DNA of 64,000 bases from positions 6,673,302-6,737,301 of the forward strand of contig OX422215.1 of assembly GCA_949130495.1 (NCBI GenBank). The letters run 5' to 3'. The stretch is from Sambucus nigra. Taxonomy: Eukaryota; Streptophyta; Magnoliopsida; Dipsacales; Adoxaceae. The stretch's first letter is position 1. The number at the start of each line of letters is the position of its first letter. The translations under genes and the position numbers were made by a program. This document shows positions 63,816 to 64,000 of this stretch, piece by piece. The notes under the pieces were generated by a model. The model saw nothing but the letters and a program-made list of their open reading frames with translations, did not search any database and had not been told where the DNA came from.

Positions 63816-64000
63816 TGGGAAGATCGGGGTCGTCTTCTGAATCAACTTCATTGTTTCTTTTCTTGTTCTCCTCTACTCGACAAGGAGATCTAGACCTCTC
63901 TCTTGTTTGGTCGTTGTTTCTTCTTTCGCTTCCACGATCAACATACTTGGCCAGCTTTCCTCGTCTGATGAGTGTTTCAATCTCATTCTGAAGAGCTATG
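63812..64000 (-). pseudogene. gag: Tat element gag C-terminus, partial
   Basis: Reading in from the window edge: ALQNEIETLIRRGKLAKYV, then an Arg/Asn/Ser/Glu-rich stretch with ERSRSPCRVEENKKRN. Frame changes near 63887 and 63812 are needed to stay on the family sequence. This matches the end of Tat Gag just before the protease. The rest is outside the window. Confidence 0.8.

Larger units (their letters stand above)
54013..64000 (-). mobile_element. Tat-lineage Ty3 element, 3' part, with antisense genes
   Basis: Reading the minus strand: gag end, protease, RT, degenerate RNase H, second archaeal-type RNase H, integrase, a spacer with tandem repeats, the two antisense genes (plus strand), a purine tract and the 3' LTR. 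The second RNase H plus an antisense region between pol and the 3' LTR are features known for Tat-lineage elements such as Grande-like ones. The 5' LTR and most of gag lie beyond the window. Confidence 0.9.

Overview
This window looks like a transposon-rich, AT-rich block of a flowering-plant genome. I found no intact host gene, no tRNA or rRNA gene, and nothing bacterial. The plant call rests on the elements present: a Tekay/Del-type Ty3 chromovirus primed by initiator tRNA-Met, an Athila-like element with a tRNA-Asp-type primer site, a Tat-lineage Ty3 element with a second RNase H and an antisense accessory region, Ty1-type solo LTRs, a CACTA (TNP2) transposase remnant and small hAT-like insertions. 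I cannot name the species.

Layout. 1-4988: a plus-strand LTR tail (1-1214) interrupts the gag start of a minus-strand Athila-like element (primer site 1557-1575, 5' LTR to 3071). That element sits in a minus-strand Ty3 LTR (3072-4988). 4989-about 7690: a decayed minus-strand CACTA transposase, split by a Ty1-type solo LTR (6513-7408). 8805-10048: a second solo LTR of related type on the minus strand. 10080-11075: tandem repeats. 11181-23248: a complete but dead Tekay-type element (E1) with 5-bp target duplication CGAAC. Its 5' LTR carries two insertions absent from its 3' LTR. 23254-41899: a second Tekay-like element (E2) on the minus strand, split by E1, by a solo LTR (24784-26033), and by a plus-strand solo LTR (E3, 28868-34149) that itself contains an Athila-like solo LTR. 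41900-44998: another minus-strand LTR. 45122-53189: three members of one LTR family, including an inverted LTR dimer with its own target duplication (49532-53189). 54013-64000: the 3' part of a Tat-lineage element whose LTR and pol lie on the minus strand and whose two accessory genes lie on the plus strand.

How the parts relate. Target-site duplications at seven insertions give a firm nesting order. E1 is nearly collinear with a working gag-pol, but many in-frame stops break it, most of them explicable as one C-to-T or G-to-A change. The Tat element keeps recognisable integrase, archaeal-type RNase H, RT and protease with a few frameshifts. Its antisense cassette encodes a Transposase_28-like protein with two apparent introns, followed by a coiled-coil protein with a related C-terminal motif.

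The most unusual cross-window pattern is that nearly every LTR family here, Ty1-type and Ty3 alike, carries a short cluster of CpG-containing, near-palindromic words (GATCGATC, TTCGAACGAG, GACCGATCC, GAACGAC, CCTCGGAG). The word differs between most families while the arrangement recurs.
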